Source: CAVVIH01 sp963748295
GTDB lineage: Bacteria > Acidobacteriota > Vicinamibacteria > Vicinamibacterales > 2-12-FULL-66-21
DNA: 64,000 bases
Direction: 5' to 3'
Assembly: GCA_963748295.1 (NCBI GenBank)
Contig: CAVVIH010000005.1
Coordinates: 620,001 to 684,000, forward strand
Under the pieces are notes generated by a model. The model was not told the DNA's origin. It searched no databases and saw only the letters and a list, made by a program, of their open reading frames with translations. Both the position numbers and the translations under genes were made by a program. Shown here one piece after another: positions 26,907 to 36,287 of the stretch (the stretch's first letter is position 1; the number at the start of each line of letters is the position of its first letter).

Positions 26907-29340
26907 TCAGGGCCTCAGCGATCGCGCATGCTCGCGTGCAATCGCGTCGCGCAGCTGCCGCAGCGTGCTCTCGGAGCCGGTGAACAGCCCTTCCGGGTAG
27001 TGCGCGTGCGAGATCATGTCGGAATAGATCCGATCGCTCTGGTAGAGATTCAGTCCCAGGCCCGCCAGGGTACTGCAGCCGCAGGTTGCGATCCCGGTTG
27101 ATGATCGCGTCGTGCATCCAGCCGGTCATCTCGGGGCCGCGGCCGGCGTAGGTCGAGAAGAGCTCGACCGCTGAATTGATCCCGATCTCGCTGAGCGAGT
27201 GCGCCACCTGCGCGTACTCGGGGCTGCTCAGCTTCTTCTGCATCTCGTCGACGTCAATCTGCAGCGGCTCGACCTGTCCCAGCAGCACGAGGTCGTAGCC
27301 GCGCCCGTCCTGCGTGTTGCCCCAGACGATGCCGTTGGGGAAGGCTTCCATGAAGGTGGCGATCTCGCTCTTCACCGCTTCGGTGTTGCTCTCGTACAGC
27401 TGGACGAACAGCGTCACCACGCCGCCGGGATTCAGACGCTGCTTGACGATTTCGAAGAACTCGCGCGTGTAGAGCATCGCCGCCCCCTTGACCCAGGGGT
27501 CGAGCGGATCGGAAGTGACCGCGTCGAACTTCTCGCTCGTCGTCAGCAGGTAGTGCCGCGCATCGTCCAGCCTCACGCGCGTCTTCGGATTGCGGACCAC
27601 GTCGAAGTTGTGCTCGGCGAAGTACCTCGAAACGACCTGCGGCACCAGCGGTTCGATTTCGGCAATCGTGAGCTGCTGCAGGCGCGGCTCGATGGAGACG
27701 GCGCCGGCCGTCACCCCCGCGCCGCAGCCGATGACGAGCACGCGCTGCTGGTTCTTCGGGATGAGCGTCGTGAGGTGGCCGAGCATCCGCTGCAGCCGCA
27801 TGTCCTGCGGCTCGCTCGACGCCTGCACCTTGCCGGCGTTGTGGTAGTTCAGCACGCCGCCGGGCAGGCGCGAGACCGCGACCGAAGCATTCCACCCCTC
27901 GCCCATGTAGATGATTTCCATCGGCTGGTTGGCGCGGGTGGCGGCGTAGCGGCCATAAGCGACGAGAATGCGCGGGATCTCCGGCACGTTCCGCGCCAGC
28001 AGCGCGGCGCAGACCGCGGCGATCACGATGGGAATCGTCCCGGCGAACGCCGAGCGGGAACGGCCGCTCTCCGACGTGCCCGTGATTGGCTCGAGCACCA
28101 GCAGCGCGGACAGACCGCAGACGATGATCAGCGCCTGCTGCGCCGCCTGGCTGCCGAGCCAGGTCACGAGGAGCAGGCTGCCGGCGACCGCGCCGATAAT
28201 CGCGCCCACGGTGTTGGCCGCGTAGACGCCGCCAACGAGCCGGCCGGGGTCCTGCCCTTTCGACGCCACCGATGCGAGCGCGAGCGGAAAGCTCGCGCCC
28301 CAGAGAATCGCGCTGGGCAGCAGCACCCACAGGCCGCGTGCGAGATCGAGCTGGAAGTTGTAGACCGGCTTCAGCGCCAGCGAGGGATCGATCGGCCAGT
28401 ACGGCAGCGACAGCGCCAGCATGTAGGCGGCCCACGCGATGGCGCCGCACAGCAGCATCTGACACCAGCCGAACGCGATGCGCGGGCGCTCGAGATTCCT
28501 GGCGAGCGCGGAACCGGCGCTGCTGCCGATGCCGATGCCGAACAGGAACACCGCGAGTATCAGCGAGAACGTATACGCCGTCGCGCCGAACAGCAGCGAC
28601 AGCATCCGCGTCCAGATCACTTCCGCCGCGAGTGCGGTCATCCCGGACAGTCCGATCGCGACGTAGATCGCCCACGCGCCGGGCGCGATCCTGACGCGCT
28701 CATCGACGTCGGCCGCCGCCGCGTGCGACGCGGTCCTGGCAATCAGCAACGCGATCCCGGCGACCAGCAGGTTCAGCGCCACCGCGGCGTAGGTGGCGAT
28801 CGCCAGGTCGTGCACGCGCAGCAGGTAGAAGCCGGCGAGCAGGCTGCCCAGCACCGCGCCAAACGTGTTGCCGCCGTAGAAGAACCCGAGCCACGACACG
28901 CCTTCCGGCGTCGTCTGCACCCATCGCGACATCGCCGGCAGCGTCGCACCCATCAGCATCGTCGGCGGCAGCAGGCAAATCGCCGCCGCCAGCGCGCGCA
29001 GAAAAATCCCCGCGCCGCCTTCGCCGGCCCACGCCGTGTAAAGACCGGAGATCAGCGGCATCCCGAACAGCAGAAGGATCCCAATCGCGGCAATGCCGAG
29101 TTCCAGCCAGGCATAGACGCGCAGCGGATGCCGATCGGCGGGCACGTAGCGCGGCAGCAGCAGGCTGCCAAGGCACATGCCGCCCATGAACGTGCCGAGC
29201 AGAACCCCCAGGGACACCGCGGACGAGCCAATCACGAGCTGCAGCAGCTGCAACCAGACGTTTTCGTAAATCAGAGCGGCGCATCCACTGCCGACGAAGA
29301 GCAGCAGCAGCGCAACCGTGTAGCGTCGCGGCGAAGGCAT
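26907..29340 (-). CDS. membrane-embedded spermidine synthase-like protein (one frameshift)
   Basis: From ATG 29340, about 12-14 transmembrane helices (residues 1-480; for example LLLLFVGSGCAALIYENVWLQ) precede a cytosolic methyltransferase-fold domain. That domain has VLVIGCGAGVTAGAVS, an acidic TIAEIEPL and a DARHYL/TSDPLDPW pair, as in spermidine synthases. The frame breaks at LQYPGG near 27070. The other frame continues as LGLNLYQSDRIYSDMISHAH to a stop at 26907, giving about 810 residues. Such MFS-plus-synthase fusions are common; whether they make polyamines is uncertain. The apparent extension to 29982 is a shadow. Confidence 0.87.
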
Positions 29341-29385
29341 CGGATCCCCTTGAAGAGCGGTGACGGAACAAAGGATGCTATCACA

Positions 29386-30552
29386 ATGCGTTCCCCGCTC
29401 TTTGCCGCTCTGCTGTGGACCAGCGCCGTCGCTCCGCTCGCCTTTCAGGCTCCTGCCGCGCCGCGCATCGTCGCGATCGCAGACATTCACGGGTCGATCG
29501 ACGGCTTCAAGACGATTCTGAAGGCGGCGCAGCTCGCTGACGACAAGGGACAGTGGATCGGCGGAAACACCAGGCTCATCCAGACCGGCGACTACACGGA
29601 TCGCGGCGACGGCGTGCGCGACGTGCTCGATCTGCTGATGCGGCTGGAGAAGGATGCGCCGCGCACCGGCGGGCGCGCGGTGATTCTGCTCGGCAACCAC
29701 GAGGCGATGAACATCCTCTACGACCTTCGCGATGTGTCGCCGCGCGTGTTCGCGGCGTTCGCGGACGGCCGCTCGGAGGATCGGCGGCGCCGCGGCTACG
29801 GCGAGTACGCGGACGTGATGAAGCAGCGCGGCGCGGCGCCGATGGCCGAGAGCGAGTGGATGTCGGCGCACCCGGCGGGCTTCATCGAATACACCGACGC
29901 GTTCGCGCCGGGAGGCCGCTACGGGCGATGGCTGCGCGACCGCAAGGTCGTGGTCAACGAGGGCGGCACGATCTTCATGCACGCCGGGATCGCGCCGGAA
30001 CAGGAAGGGACGTTAGAGGACATCAACCGCAAAGCGGCACGCGAGATCGACGACTGGGACCGGGCGCGGCAGAGCCTGACACGCGCCGGGTTGATCCGGC
30101 CGTTCTTCACGCTGCGCGAAACCCAGGAGGCGGCGGTCGCCGAGCTCGAGCGCATTGCCGCGCTGATCAAGGAGCAACGCCCGGCGCCGGACTACGTGAC
30201 GCGCGACTTCGTGGGCCAGCTGCAGGCGGTGGCCGCGATCGGTACATGGTCGCTGGTGGCCCCGAACGGGCCGCTCTGGTACCGCGGCTTCGCGCAACTG
30301 CCGGACACGGACGAACCGGTGATCGTCTCGCTGCTCGATCGCTTCGGCGCCACGCGCGCGGTCACCGGCCATACGCCGATGCTGCCTGGACGCATCACGC
30401 CGCGGTTCGGCAACCGCATCTTCCTGATCGATACGGGAATGCTGTCGACTTACTACAAGGGCGGACGTCCGTCGGCGCTGGAGATCAGCGGGGGCGCGGT
30501 GAGCGCGATCTACCCAAACGAACGCGAGACGCTGGTCAGGGGCGCGAATTAG
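29386..30552 (+). CDS. secreted calcineurin-like metallophosphoesterase
   Basis: A signal peptide (FAALLWTSAVAPLAFQAPA) is followed by all metallophosphoesterase blocks: AIADIHGSIDG (33-35), QTGDYTDRG (68-70), LLGNHEAMN (103-106), FMHAGIAP, and VTGHTPMLPG near the C-terminus. The protein has 388 residues. The active site binds two metals and would hydrolyse phosphoesters in the periplasm; the family resembles Shewanella-type Shelphs (PPP-like protein phosphatases) as well as generic phosphoesterases. It diverges from the spermidine-synthase-like gene with a 45-base gap. Confidence 0.9.
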   Translation: MRSPLFAALLWTSAVAPLAFQAPAAPRIVAIADIHGSIDGFKTILKAAQLADDKGQWIGGNTRLIQTGDYTDRGDGVRDVLDLLMRLEKDAPRTGGRAVILLGNHEAMNILYDLRDVSPRVFAAFADGRSEDRRRRGYGEYADVMKQRGAAPMAESEWMSAHPAGFIEYTDAFAPGGRYGRWLRDRKVVVNEGGTIFMHAGIAPEQEGTLEDINRKAAREIDDWDRARQSLTRAGLIRPFFTLRETQEAAVAELERIAALIKEQRPAPDYVTRDFVGQLQAVAAIGTWSLVAPNGPLWYRGFAQLPDTDEPVIVSLLDRFGATRAVTGHTPMLPGRITPRFGNRIFLIDTGMLSTYYKGGRPSALEISGGAVSAIYPNERETLVRGAN

Positions 30553-30554
30553 CG

Positions 30555-31110
30555 CGGATGCTCTCGATTAGCCGGGGACGCCGATTGGCGCGGGTTGATT
30601 CGGTCGACGAGACGCGGATTAGCGCGGATTTCACGCAGTCGACGGAACGCGGATCAGCGCGGATTTCACGCATCTCTGGACGCGGATTGCCCGCGGCAGG
30701 CCTGAAGGCCTGCGCTACGGCAGCGGACATGCGAGTAAGCGCGTCGGGAAGAGATCCCGCGTCCGTTGAGCGGCCGGATCCGCGCGAATTCGCGTCTCGA
30801 TTGATCAAGAAGATCCGCATAAATCCGCGTTTCGTTGATTAACCAGATCCGCGTGAATCCGCGTTTCGTTGATTAACCAGATCGCGCGTGAAATCCGCGT
30901 TTCGTGATCAAGTCCAGATCCGCGTAAATCCGCGTTTCGTTGATCAGCCCAGATCCGCGTGAATCCGCGTTTCGTTGATCCAACCAGATCCGCGTGAATC
31001 CGCGTTTCGTTGATTAACCAGATCCGCGTGAATCCGCGTTTCGTTGATTAATCAAATCCGCGTGAATCCGCGTTTCGTTGATACAGCCAGATCCGCGTAA
31101 ATCCGCGTCC
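30555..31110. repeat. long degenerate tandem array of ATCCGCGTGAATCCGCGTTT units
   Basis: The 559-base gap between the phosphoesterase and GH20 genes is almost wholly repeats. From about 30840 to 31110 there are eight contiguous 34-36-bp units, each a core ATCCGCGTGAATCCGCGTTT plus CGTTGATTAACCAG with small changes. From 30555 to 30690 are inverted-sense copies (ACGCGGATTAGCGCGGATTT). A GCAGGCCTGAAGGCCTGCGC palindrome (30696-30718) separates the two halves. Copies are contiguous, so this is not a CRISPR. No gene is supported. Confidence 0.87.
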
Positions 31111-31111
31111 C

Positions 31112-32722
31112 CTACTGCACCCACGGCACCTGCGGCGAGCGGTAGAAATTGATCCCCAACGCCGTCCAGCGCGGAGCCTGCGCCCCGAGCCGCGTCCGGA
31201 ACTCGTTCCAGTTCCGTCCCTCGCGCGGCGACCACGCAATCTCGGCGATCGCGGCGATCCGCGGGAACGCGAGATACTCCACGTCCTTGATGTTCGCCAA
31301 CGTCTCCGACCAGATCGGCGCCTCGACCCCGAGCACCGACGTCTCGGACAGGCCCGCGGCGATGGCCAGCGGATCCCAATCGTAGGCGTCGCGCACCTCG
31401 ATGATCGCCGCCCAATCGAGCCCGATCGGCGTCAGCTTGTTGTACTTCATGTCGATGTACGCCTTGTTCGCCGGCGACATGATCAGCCGCGCCTTCTTCT
31501 CGACCGCCTGCTTCGGAAAGGCGTCGGGACGCCAGTGCTGCACGATCGTCGTCGGCAGGAGCTGCGCCGGCGCAATCTCGTCCCAGCCGACCGCCTCCTT
31601 GCCGTGCGATTTGACGATGCCCTGCACGCGTTCGATGAAGCGGCGGTACTGATCGTCGGTGAGCTTCTTGACCTCGTCGCCGCCGATGTGGAAGTAGGGC
31701 CCCGGCGTCATCGCCGCGATCTCGCGCACCACGTCGTCGATGAACTTGTAAGTAATGTCCTTGTCGACGCAGAACGTGCTGAACCCGACTTCGATGCCCG
31801 TGTAGAGCGGCGGCGCGACGCCGTCGCAATTCAGCTCGGCATATGACGCCAGCGCCGCGTTCGTGTGGCCGGGCATGTCGATCTCCGGCACGATCGTGAT
31901 GAACCGTTCGTTCGCGTAGGTCACCAGATCAGCGTACTGCTGGCGCGTGTAGAACCCTCCCGGCCCGCCGCCGACTTCCGTGCTGCCGCCGTGCTTCGTC
32001 AGGTTCGGCCACGACTGGATCTCGATGCGCCAGCCCTGGTCGTCGGCGAGATGGAGATGCAGACGGTTCATCTTCAGCATCGCCAGCAGATCGATGTAGC
32101 GCTTCACTTCCTCGACGCTGAAGAAGTGGCGCGCGACGTCGAGCATCGCGCCGCGCCATGCGAACCGCGGCGCGTCGCTGATCTCGGTGGCCGGCAGCGT
32201 GTAGGTGAACGGCCGGACCGCCGCGTACTCGAGCGCGGGCGGAAGCAGGTGTCGCAGCGTCTGCACGCCGTAGAAGAGACCCGCCGGCTGGCTCGCCGCA
32301 ATCGTCACACCGCGCGGTGTGATCGACAGGTTGTAGGACTCGCTCCCCGCTGGCGCATCGGCTCCGCCGAGGAGCAGACGCACGTGCCCGTCGCCGGTGG
32401 CGCCGCTTTGCTCGACCGCGGGACCGGCTTTGGGATCGGTGGATAGCAGGTCAGCCAGGTACTGACCGATTCTCAGGGCATCGTTGCTCCCTGGCGGCAC
32501 GATGACCTTCGTCGCCGGCGTGAGCGAGAACGATTCGGACGCGGTGCCCTTGATCGTTCTCGGAAGCGGCACGACGTAACCGGCCTGGGGCTGAGTCGGC
32601 ACAACGGTCGGCCGCACTGCGCCGCCGCACGACGTAGCTGCCGTGAGGCCGCCGGCGACTATCAGAAAGAAGAGCGGTTTGACGGAGTGGAAAGGAAAAA
32701 AGGGGCGCTTTATTGATGACAT
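31112..32722 (-). CDS. secreted beta-N-acetylhexosaminidase, GH20 family
   Basis: The protein has 536 residues from ATG 32722 (a TTG at 32740 is possible), with a lipoprotein-like start (LIVAGGLTAATSC). The GH20b alpha-beta domain at about 80-165 precedes the barrel. Barrel motifs are RGAMLDVARHFF, MNRLHLHLADDQGWRIEI, VPEIDMPGHTNAAL, and the catalytic Asp-Glu pair in YFHIGGDEVKK (near 350). It removes terminal GlcNAc or GalNAc from chitin oligomers or glycans by substrate-assisted catalysis. No chitin locus surrounds it. The 3' end abuts the repeat array. Confidence 0.93.
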   Translation of the reverse strand: MSSIKRPFFPFHSVKPLFFLIVAGGLTAATSCGGAVRPTVVPTQPQAGYVVPLPRTIKGTASESFSLTPATKVIVPPGSNDALRIGQYLADLLSTDPKAGPAVEQSGATGDGHVRLLLGGADAPAGSESYNLSITPRGVTIAASQPAGLFYGVQTLRHLLPPALEYAAVRPFTYTLPATEISDAPRFAWRGAMLDVARHFFSVEEVKRYIDLLAMLKMNRLHLHLADDQGWRIEIQSWPNLTKHGGSTEVGGGPGGFYTRQQYADLVTYANERFITIVPEIDMPGHTNAALASYAELNCDGVAPPLYTGIEVGFSTFCVDKDITYKFIDDVVREIAAMTPGPYFHIGGDEVKKLTDDQYRRFIERVQGIVKSHGKEAVGWDEIAPAQLLPTTIVQHWRPDAFPKQAVEKKARLIMSPANKAYIDMKYNKLTPIGLDWAAIIEVRDAYDWDPLAIAAGLSETSVLGVEAPIWSETLANIKDVEYLAFPRIAAIAEIAWSPREGRNWNEFRTRLGAQAPRWTALGINFYRSPQVPWVQ

Positions 32723-32745
32723 GCGCCCCGAAGTGTACAACAGCG

Positions 32746-32783
32746 GGACAGGTGCCCCTTACAACTCAATAAGGCACCTGTCC
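32746..32783. terminator. stem-loop between the small secreted protein gene and GH20
   Basis: GGACAGGTGCCCCTT (32746-32760) pairs with AAGGCACCTGTCC (32771-32783) around a 10-base loop, with two unpaired C. It lies in the 71-base gap between co-directional minus-strand genes. It could terminate the upstream transcript or be a dispersed palindrome; no U-run follows. Confidence 0.5.
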
Positions 32784-32793
32784 TCCTGTCTTG

Positions 32794-33273
32794 TTACTGG
32801 CCCGAACAGGTATCGGCGATCTTGCGGACCGAGGTCACGCGCAGCGTCTGAATGTCCTTATCGCTGGCGCTCGTTCCGGCCTCTCCGCTTGGGGGCGCCG
32901 AGGCTTTTTCGATCGTGCCCTTCACTTCGACCTTGGCGTTGATGTTGTCCTTCAGTTCAGTCGACGGGCCCATCAGCTTGTAGCTCTTCCCCATCGCGGT
33001 CGAGGGTGCGGCGCCCGACGTGCCTGTCGCGCTGCTCGGCGACCCTGAGCCCATCGTGGCGTTCGTAAGGACGAACTGCGGGCTCGCGCTCGTCCCCGCC
33101 GTGCCGCTCGTGCCCGTAGGCGACGCACTGGCCTGGGTCAGGCAGCCGGTGAGCGTCACCTGCGGGGCCTTGTCCTGGCTCGGGGTCTGCGCTGTGCTTG
33201 GGGGATTCTGCGCGGCAACGCTGACCGCGAACACTGCCGAAAATGCTGTTGCTAAAAACATCTGACGTTTCAT
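32794..33273 (-). CDS. small secreted protein, Ser/Thr/Gly-rich, with OB-like strands
   Basis: The protein has 159 residues. A signal peptide (MKRQMFLATAFSAVFAVSVA) precedes VTLTGCLTQ, an Ala/Ser/Gly/Thr linker, and KVEVKGTIEK. The GCLTQ and VEVKGTI strands recall a small OB-like fold common in acidobacterial exported proteins. Function is not known. The remaining 33274-33458 gap upstream of the Hsp70 gene contains nothing identifiable. Confidence 0.7.
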   Translation of the reverse strand: MKRQMFLATAFSAVFAVSVAAQNPPSTAQTPSQDKAPQVTLTGCLTQASASPTGTSGTAGTSASPQFVLTNATMGSGSPSSATGTSGAAPSTAMGKSYKLMGPSTELKDNINAKVEVKGTIEKASAPPSGEAGTSASDKDIQTLRVTSVRKIADTCSGQ

Positions 33274-33458
33274 CGAGAACCTCCAGAAGAGTAACGACGC
33301 GTCGTGTCTGTATCACTGCTGGTTGTGCAAGGGGAGGACCACTCGATCGCGAAAGAGATCGCGATTTCCGCAGGAGAAACAGAGCTCATCCGACTCGGTC
33401 GGTCAACGGCTCAGTAAGGGAATAACACGCACCTGCGTAAGATGTTCGAGAAGCCAGG

Positions 33459-36287
33459 TCAGGCTTTCGTCTCCGCTGCCTCGAGGCGCAGTCCCTCCGG
33501 CAGCGGCTCGCCAAAGAGCCGCGCAGCTTGCGTGGCGTCGGCAGGCGTGACGTTTGCGAGCGCGGCGACCGCACGGTCGGGATGGCCTGCGGCGCGAATG
33601 CGATCGACGGCGAGCGACCGCGCCTCGCTCGAAAGGTCGCGGGCGGGATCGCCGGTCAGCGCCGCGATCTGCACGATCGTCGATGCAACCTCTTCTGTTA
33701 TCACCTTCAACGCCAGCAGCCCCTGCACCCAGCGGTCCGCGATCGCCGGCGGCGGCACTGAGCTCAGCGGACCGTACAACGGCGAACGCGCCCCCAGCCG
33801 TCCAAGTGTCCACAGCCAGGCCGCGTTGCGCGGATCGCGCTTGATGCGTCCCAGCAACTCGTCGCCGAGCTTCGTGCGCACGGCGACGTCAACGCGCTCG
33901 AGGCTGCCGAGCAGGCGCCAGCCTTCGCGCTCGATCTGCGGATTGACGCGGGGAGGTTTCCGCTGGCCGGCTCCGAGCTGCGCCGCCACACGCTGCGCGA
34001 GCTCGCGCTGCTGACCGGTGCTGAAACCTGCGCCCGCCCGCTGCCACAACACGAGCCATTCGACCTGACATTGCACGTCGCGCGAAAAGGCGAGGCCCGC
34101 CGCGTAGACCTTCCTGAGCTCCGATACGCGCCACGCATCGAGCGGCGATCCGAATCCGGGACGCGTGCAGAATCCTGTGAGGTTCAACCACCGGCTCTCG
34201 AAGCTCGGGCCTCGCCGGCGGCCTGATTCGACGGCAAGCAGCGCGTCCGCCAGTTTTCTCAGGACGGCGAGCGGCCAGGCGTGCTTGCCATGGCCGAGCG
34301 CGTTCTCGATTTCGCCCGTCAGCACCTCGGGTGTGAGTCGCGGATGCTCGGACGCAAACACGTCGCGGATCAGCGCAACCGCATTCGCGGCGGCCGATTC
34401 GTCGATGACGATCTGCGGCTCGCTCGTCGGCTCGCCGGCAGCGCTCGACGGTTCGACGACGTCAACCAGTTCCTCGACGCCTCGGAGTTGGAACGCGAGC
34501 TTCCAGCGGTGATCGCTCGTCGTCGAGCTGCACCACAATTCCAGCGTGCCCGTCTCGGTGAACGCCACCTCGAGCCGGACGCCCAGCTCGACCCGTCGCG
34601 AACGTTTTCCGTATCTGAACGACGTCACGAGCGGTGCATGGACATGGATGTCGCCGATGTCGTTAGCGACGGCGAGTTCGACGATCGCGTTGAGCGCGTC
34701 GGTACGTTCGGTCGAACTGTAGAGCGTGAACGCGAGCGGCGTGTTCACGGCCACGGTGAACACGTGCTCGAGCGCGAAGACCGTCCCTTCCTGTGTGCCT
34801 CGCGGCATGACGCAGACCGCGCGTGTTGCCGGCGTACCAGCAGCGCTGCGGCCATCGGCCGCGAGACCGACGTAATACGTCCGCGCGCTGCCGGCGCGAA
34901 TCAGGAGATTCGCGCGATCCGGACGCCGAAGGAGACGCCCGTAAAACGCCGCGCCTGTCGCCACCGCCGTCTCGGGGCGCGCGTTGACCAGCACGCGTGG
35001 GCGGCGGCCGTGCCACCGTTCGAGCGCTTCCAGCACACGCTCGCGTGCGAGCGCGGCGGCAAAAAAGCCGCCGTTGAAGAGAACCACTTCAGGCTGCGCC
35101 GGGGAACCCTCGTCCGCGCGGCCGGCACGAGCCAGAAACGCTGCCAGATGCCGGGTAATCGCCGGATCGCTTTCGTACGGCAGCCCAAGCTCGCGGAGGC
35201 CCGTGCGCCGATCCTGCGTGGGGAGGTCGCCGGCCGGCGACAGCGGAAGAAAACCTTCGGTGAGGGCCCGTACTACGTCGTCTCGCGAAAGGTCCGCCGA
35301 CATCGAGCCGCCGATGACGCCGCGGCCTGACCCAGCCAGCGATATGCGCACCGAATCGCCGGCCTCGCCGGCAAGCAGCCGCTCCTTGGCAACAGTGCAC
35401 TTCCGCCGCAGCGACTGGCGCTGCGTCAGTGTCAGCCTTGGCGCACCCGAATCAATGAAGTGCTGCTCGACCTGCGCGGCGAGCGCGAGATCCAGGTTGT
35501 CGCCGCCGAGCAGCAGGTGTTCGCCCACCGCGATACGCTCGAACTTCAGTTCCGCGCCATCGGCCAACACTCGAATCAGCGTGAAATCCGTGGTCCCGCC
35601 GCCGACGTCACACACCAGGACGATCTCGCCGTCCCGCAAATGGTCGGCGACCGAACGCCGATGCGCGGCTATCCAGGCATACAGCGCGGCCAGAGGCTCT
35701 TCGAGGAGCCGGAGCGTGGTGAGCCCGGCGGCGTGGGCCGCCTGCACCGTCAGCTCGCGTGCTTCTTCGTCGAACGACGCCGGCACCGTGAGCACGATCG
35801 ACTGGCGTTCGAGACGCCGTGCCGGATCGCTGCGCGCGCGCTCGAAGTTCCAGGCATCGCGCAGGTGACGGAGGATGCGCGCTGACGCATCGACTGGCGA
35901 CAGCCGCACCTCGGCGTCCACGCCCCACGGCAGAACGGCCGCGGTGCGATCGACCGATGGATTGGCCAGCCAGGATTTCGCGGACACGATTTGCCGCGCC
36001 GGCGTCAGCGCGCCGTGATCGCGTGCGAGCTCGCCGACGACGAGTCCGTGGCGATCAGCGGTCGTGTCCCACGGCAGCGCAAGACCGCCGGATGTTCGTT
36101 CGGCCTCCGTCGGCACATAGACGAAGGAAGGCAGCACCGGGCGCCGTTCGATCTCGTTCAGGCCGGCAAGCTGCGGGATGTCGAAGGTGCGCGGCGCCTC
36201 GAGGCGCTCGGTCCACGACAGCGCCGAATTGGTCGTTCCGAGATCGATGCCGATGACGGCGGCGACGTCAGTCTTGATCCCGGTCAC
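33459..36287 (-). CDS. Hsp70-like ATPase with DUF3731-type C-terminus
   Basis: The protein has 942 residues from GTG 36287. The actin-like ATPase half shows phosphate-1 GIDLGTTNSALSW, phosphate-2 CDVGGGTTDFTLIRV, LLEEPLAALYAWI and VVLFNGGFFAAAL. There is a beta region near 480-620, but the last 320 residues are helical (SELRKVYAAGLAFSRD, QVEWLVLWQRAGAG) and match the domain remembered as DUF3731, not a DnaK lid. The start overlaps the preceding Hsp70-like gene by 20 bases. It is the last gene of the DUF2760/Hsp70/Hsp70 cassette. No J-protein or nucleotide-exchange factor is nearby. Client or substrate is unknown. Confidence 0.85.
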   Translation of the reverse strand: MTGIKTDVAAVIGIDLGTTNSALSWTERLEAPRTFDIPQLAGLNEIERRPVLPSFVYVPTEAERTSGGLALPWDTTADRHGLVVGELARDHGALTPARQIVSAKSWLANPSVDRTAAVLPWGVDAEVRLSPVDASARILRHLRDAWNFERARSDPARRLERQSIVLTVPASFDEEARELTVQAAHAAGLTTLRLLEEPLAALYAWIAAHRRSVADHLRDGEIVLVCDVGGGTTDFTLIRVLADGAELKFERIAVGEHLLLGGDNLDLALAAQVEQHFIDSGAPRLTLTQRQSLRRKCTVAKERLLAGEAGDSVRISLAGSGRGVIGGSMSADLSRDDVVRALTEGFLPLSPAGDLPTQDRRTGLRELGLPYESDPAITRHLAAFLARAGRADEGSPAQPEVVLFNGGFFAAALARERVLEALERWHGRRPRVLVNARPETAVATGAAFYGRLLRRPDRANLLIRAGSARTYYVGLAADGRSAAGTPATRAVCVMPRGTQEGTVFALEHVFTVAVNTPLAFTLYSSTERTDALNAIVELAVANDIGDIHVHAPLVTSFRYGKRSRRVELGVRLEVAFTETGTLELWCSSTTSDHRWKLAFQLRGVEELVDVVEPSSAAGEPTSEPQIVIDESAAANAVALIRDVFASEHPRLTPEVLTGEIENALGHGKHAWPLAVLRKLADALLAVESGRRRGPSFESRWLNLTGFCTRPGFGSPLDAWRVSELRKVYAAGLAFSRDVQCQVEWLVLWQRAGAGFSTGQQRELAQRVAAQLGAGQRKPPRVNPQIEREGWRLLGSLERVDVAVRTKLGDELLGRIKRDPRNAAWLWTLGRLGARSPLYGPLSSVPPPAIADRWVQGLLALKVITEEVASTIVQIAALTGDPARDLSSEARSLAVDRIRAAGHPDRAVAALANVTPADATQAARLFGEPLPEGLRLEAAETKA

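Noticed and set aside
27199..29385. Very long plus-strand open frame opposite the spermidine-synthase-like gene
   Set aside because: It is Arg-rich and lacks recognisable motifs; the open frame arises from the GC-rich antisense of a real gene. Only its end (29386 onward) is the true phosphoesterase.
29341..29982. N-terminal extension of the spermidine-synthase-like protein
   Set aside because: It is the antisense of the phosphoesterase and the natural start with a membrane helix is at 29340.
30840..31110. Possible CRISPR array
   Set aside because: Units are 34-36 bp and contiguous, differing only by small changes; there are no unique spacers of 30 or more bases and no cas gene is nearby.
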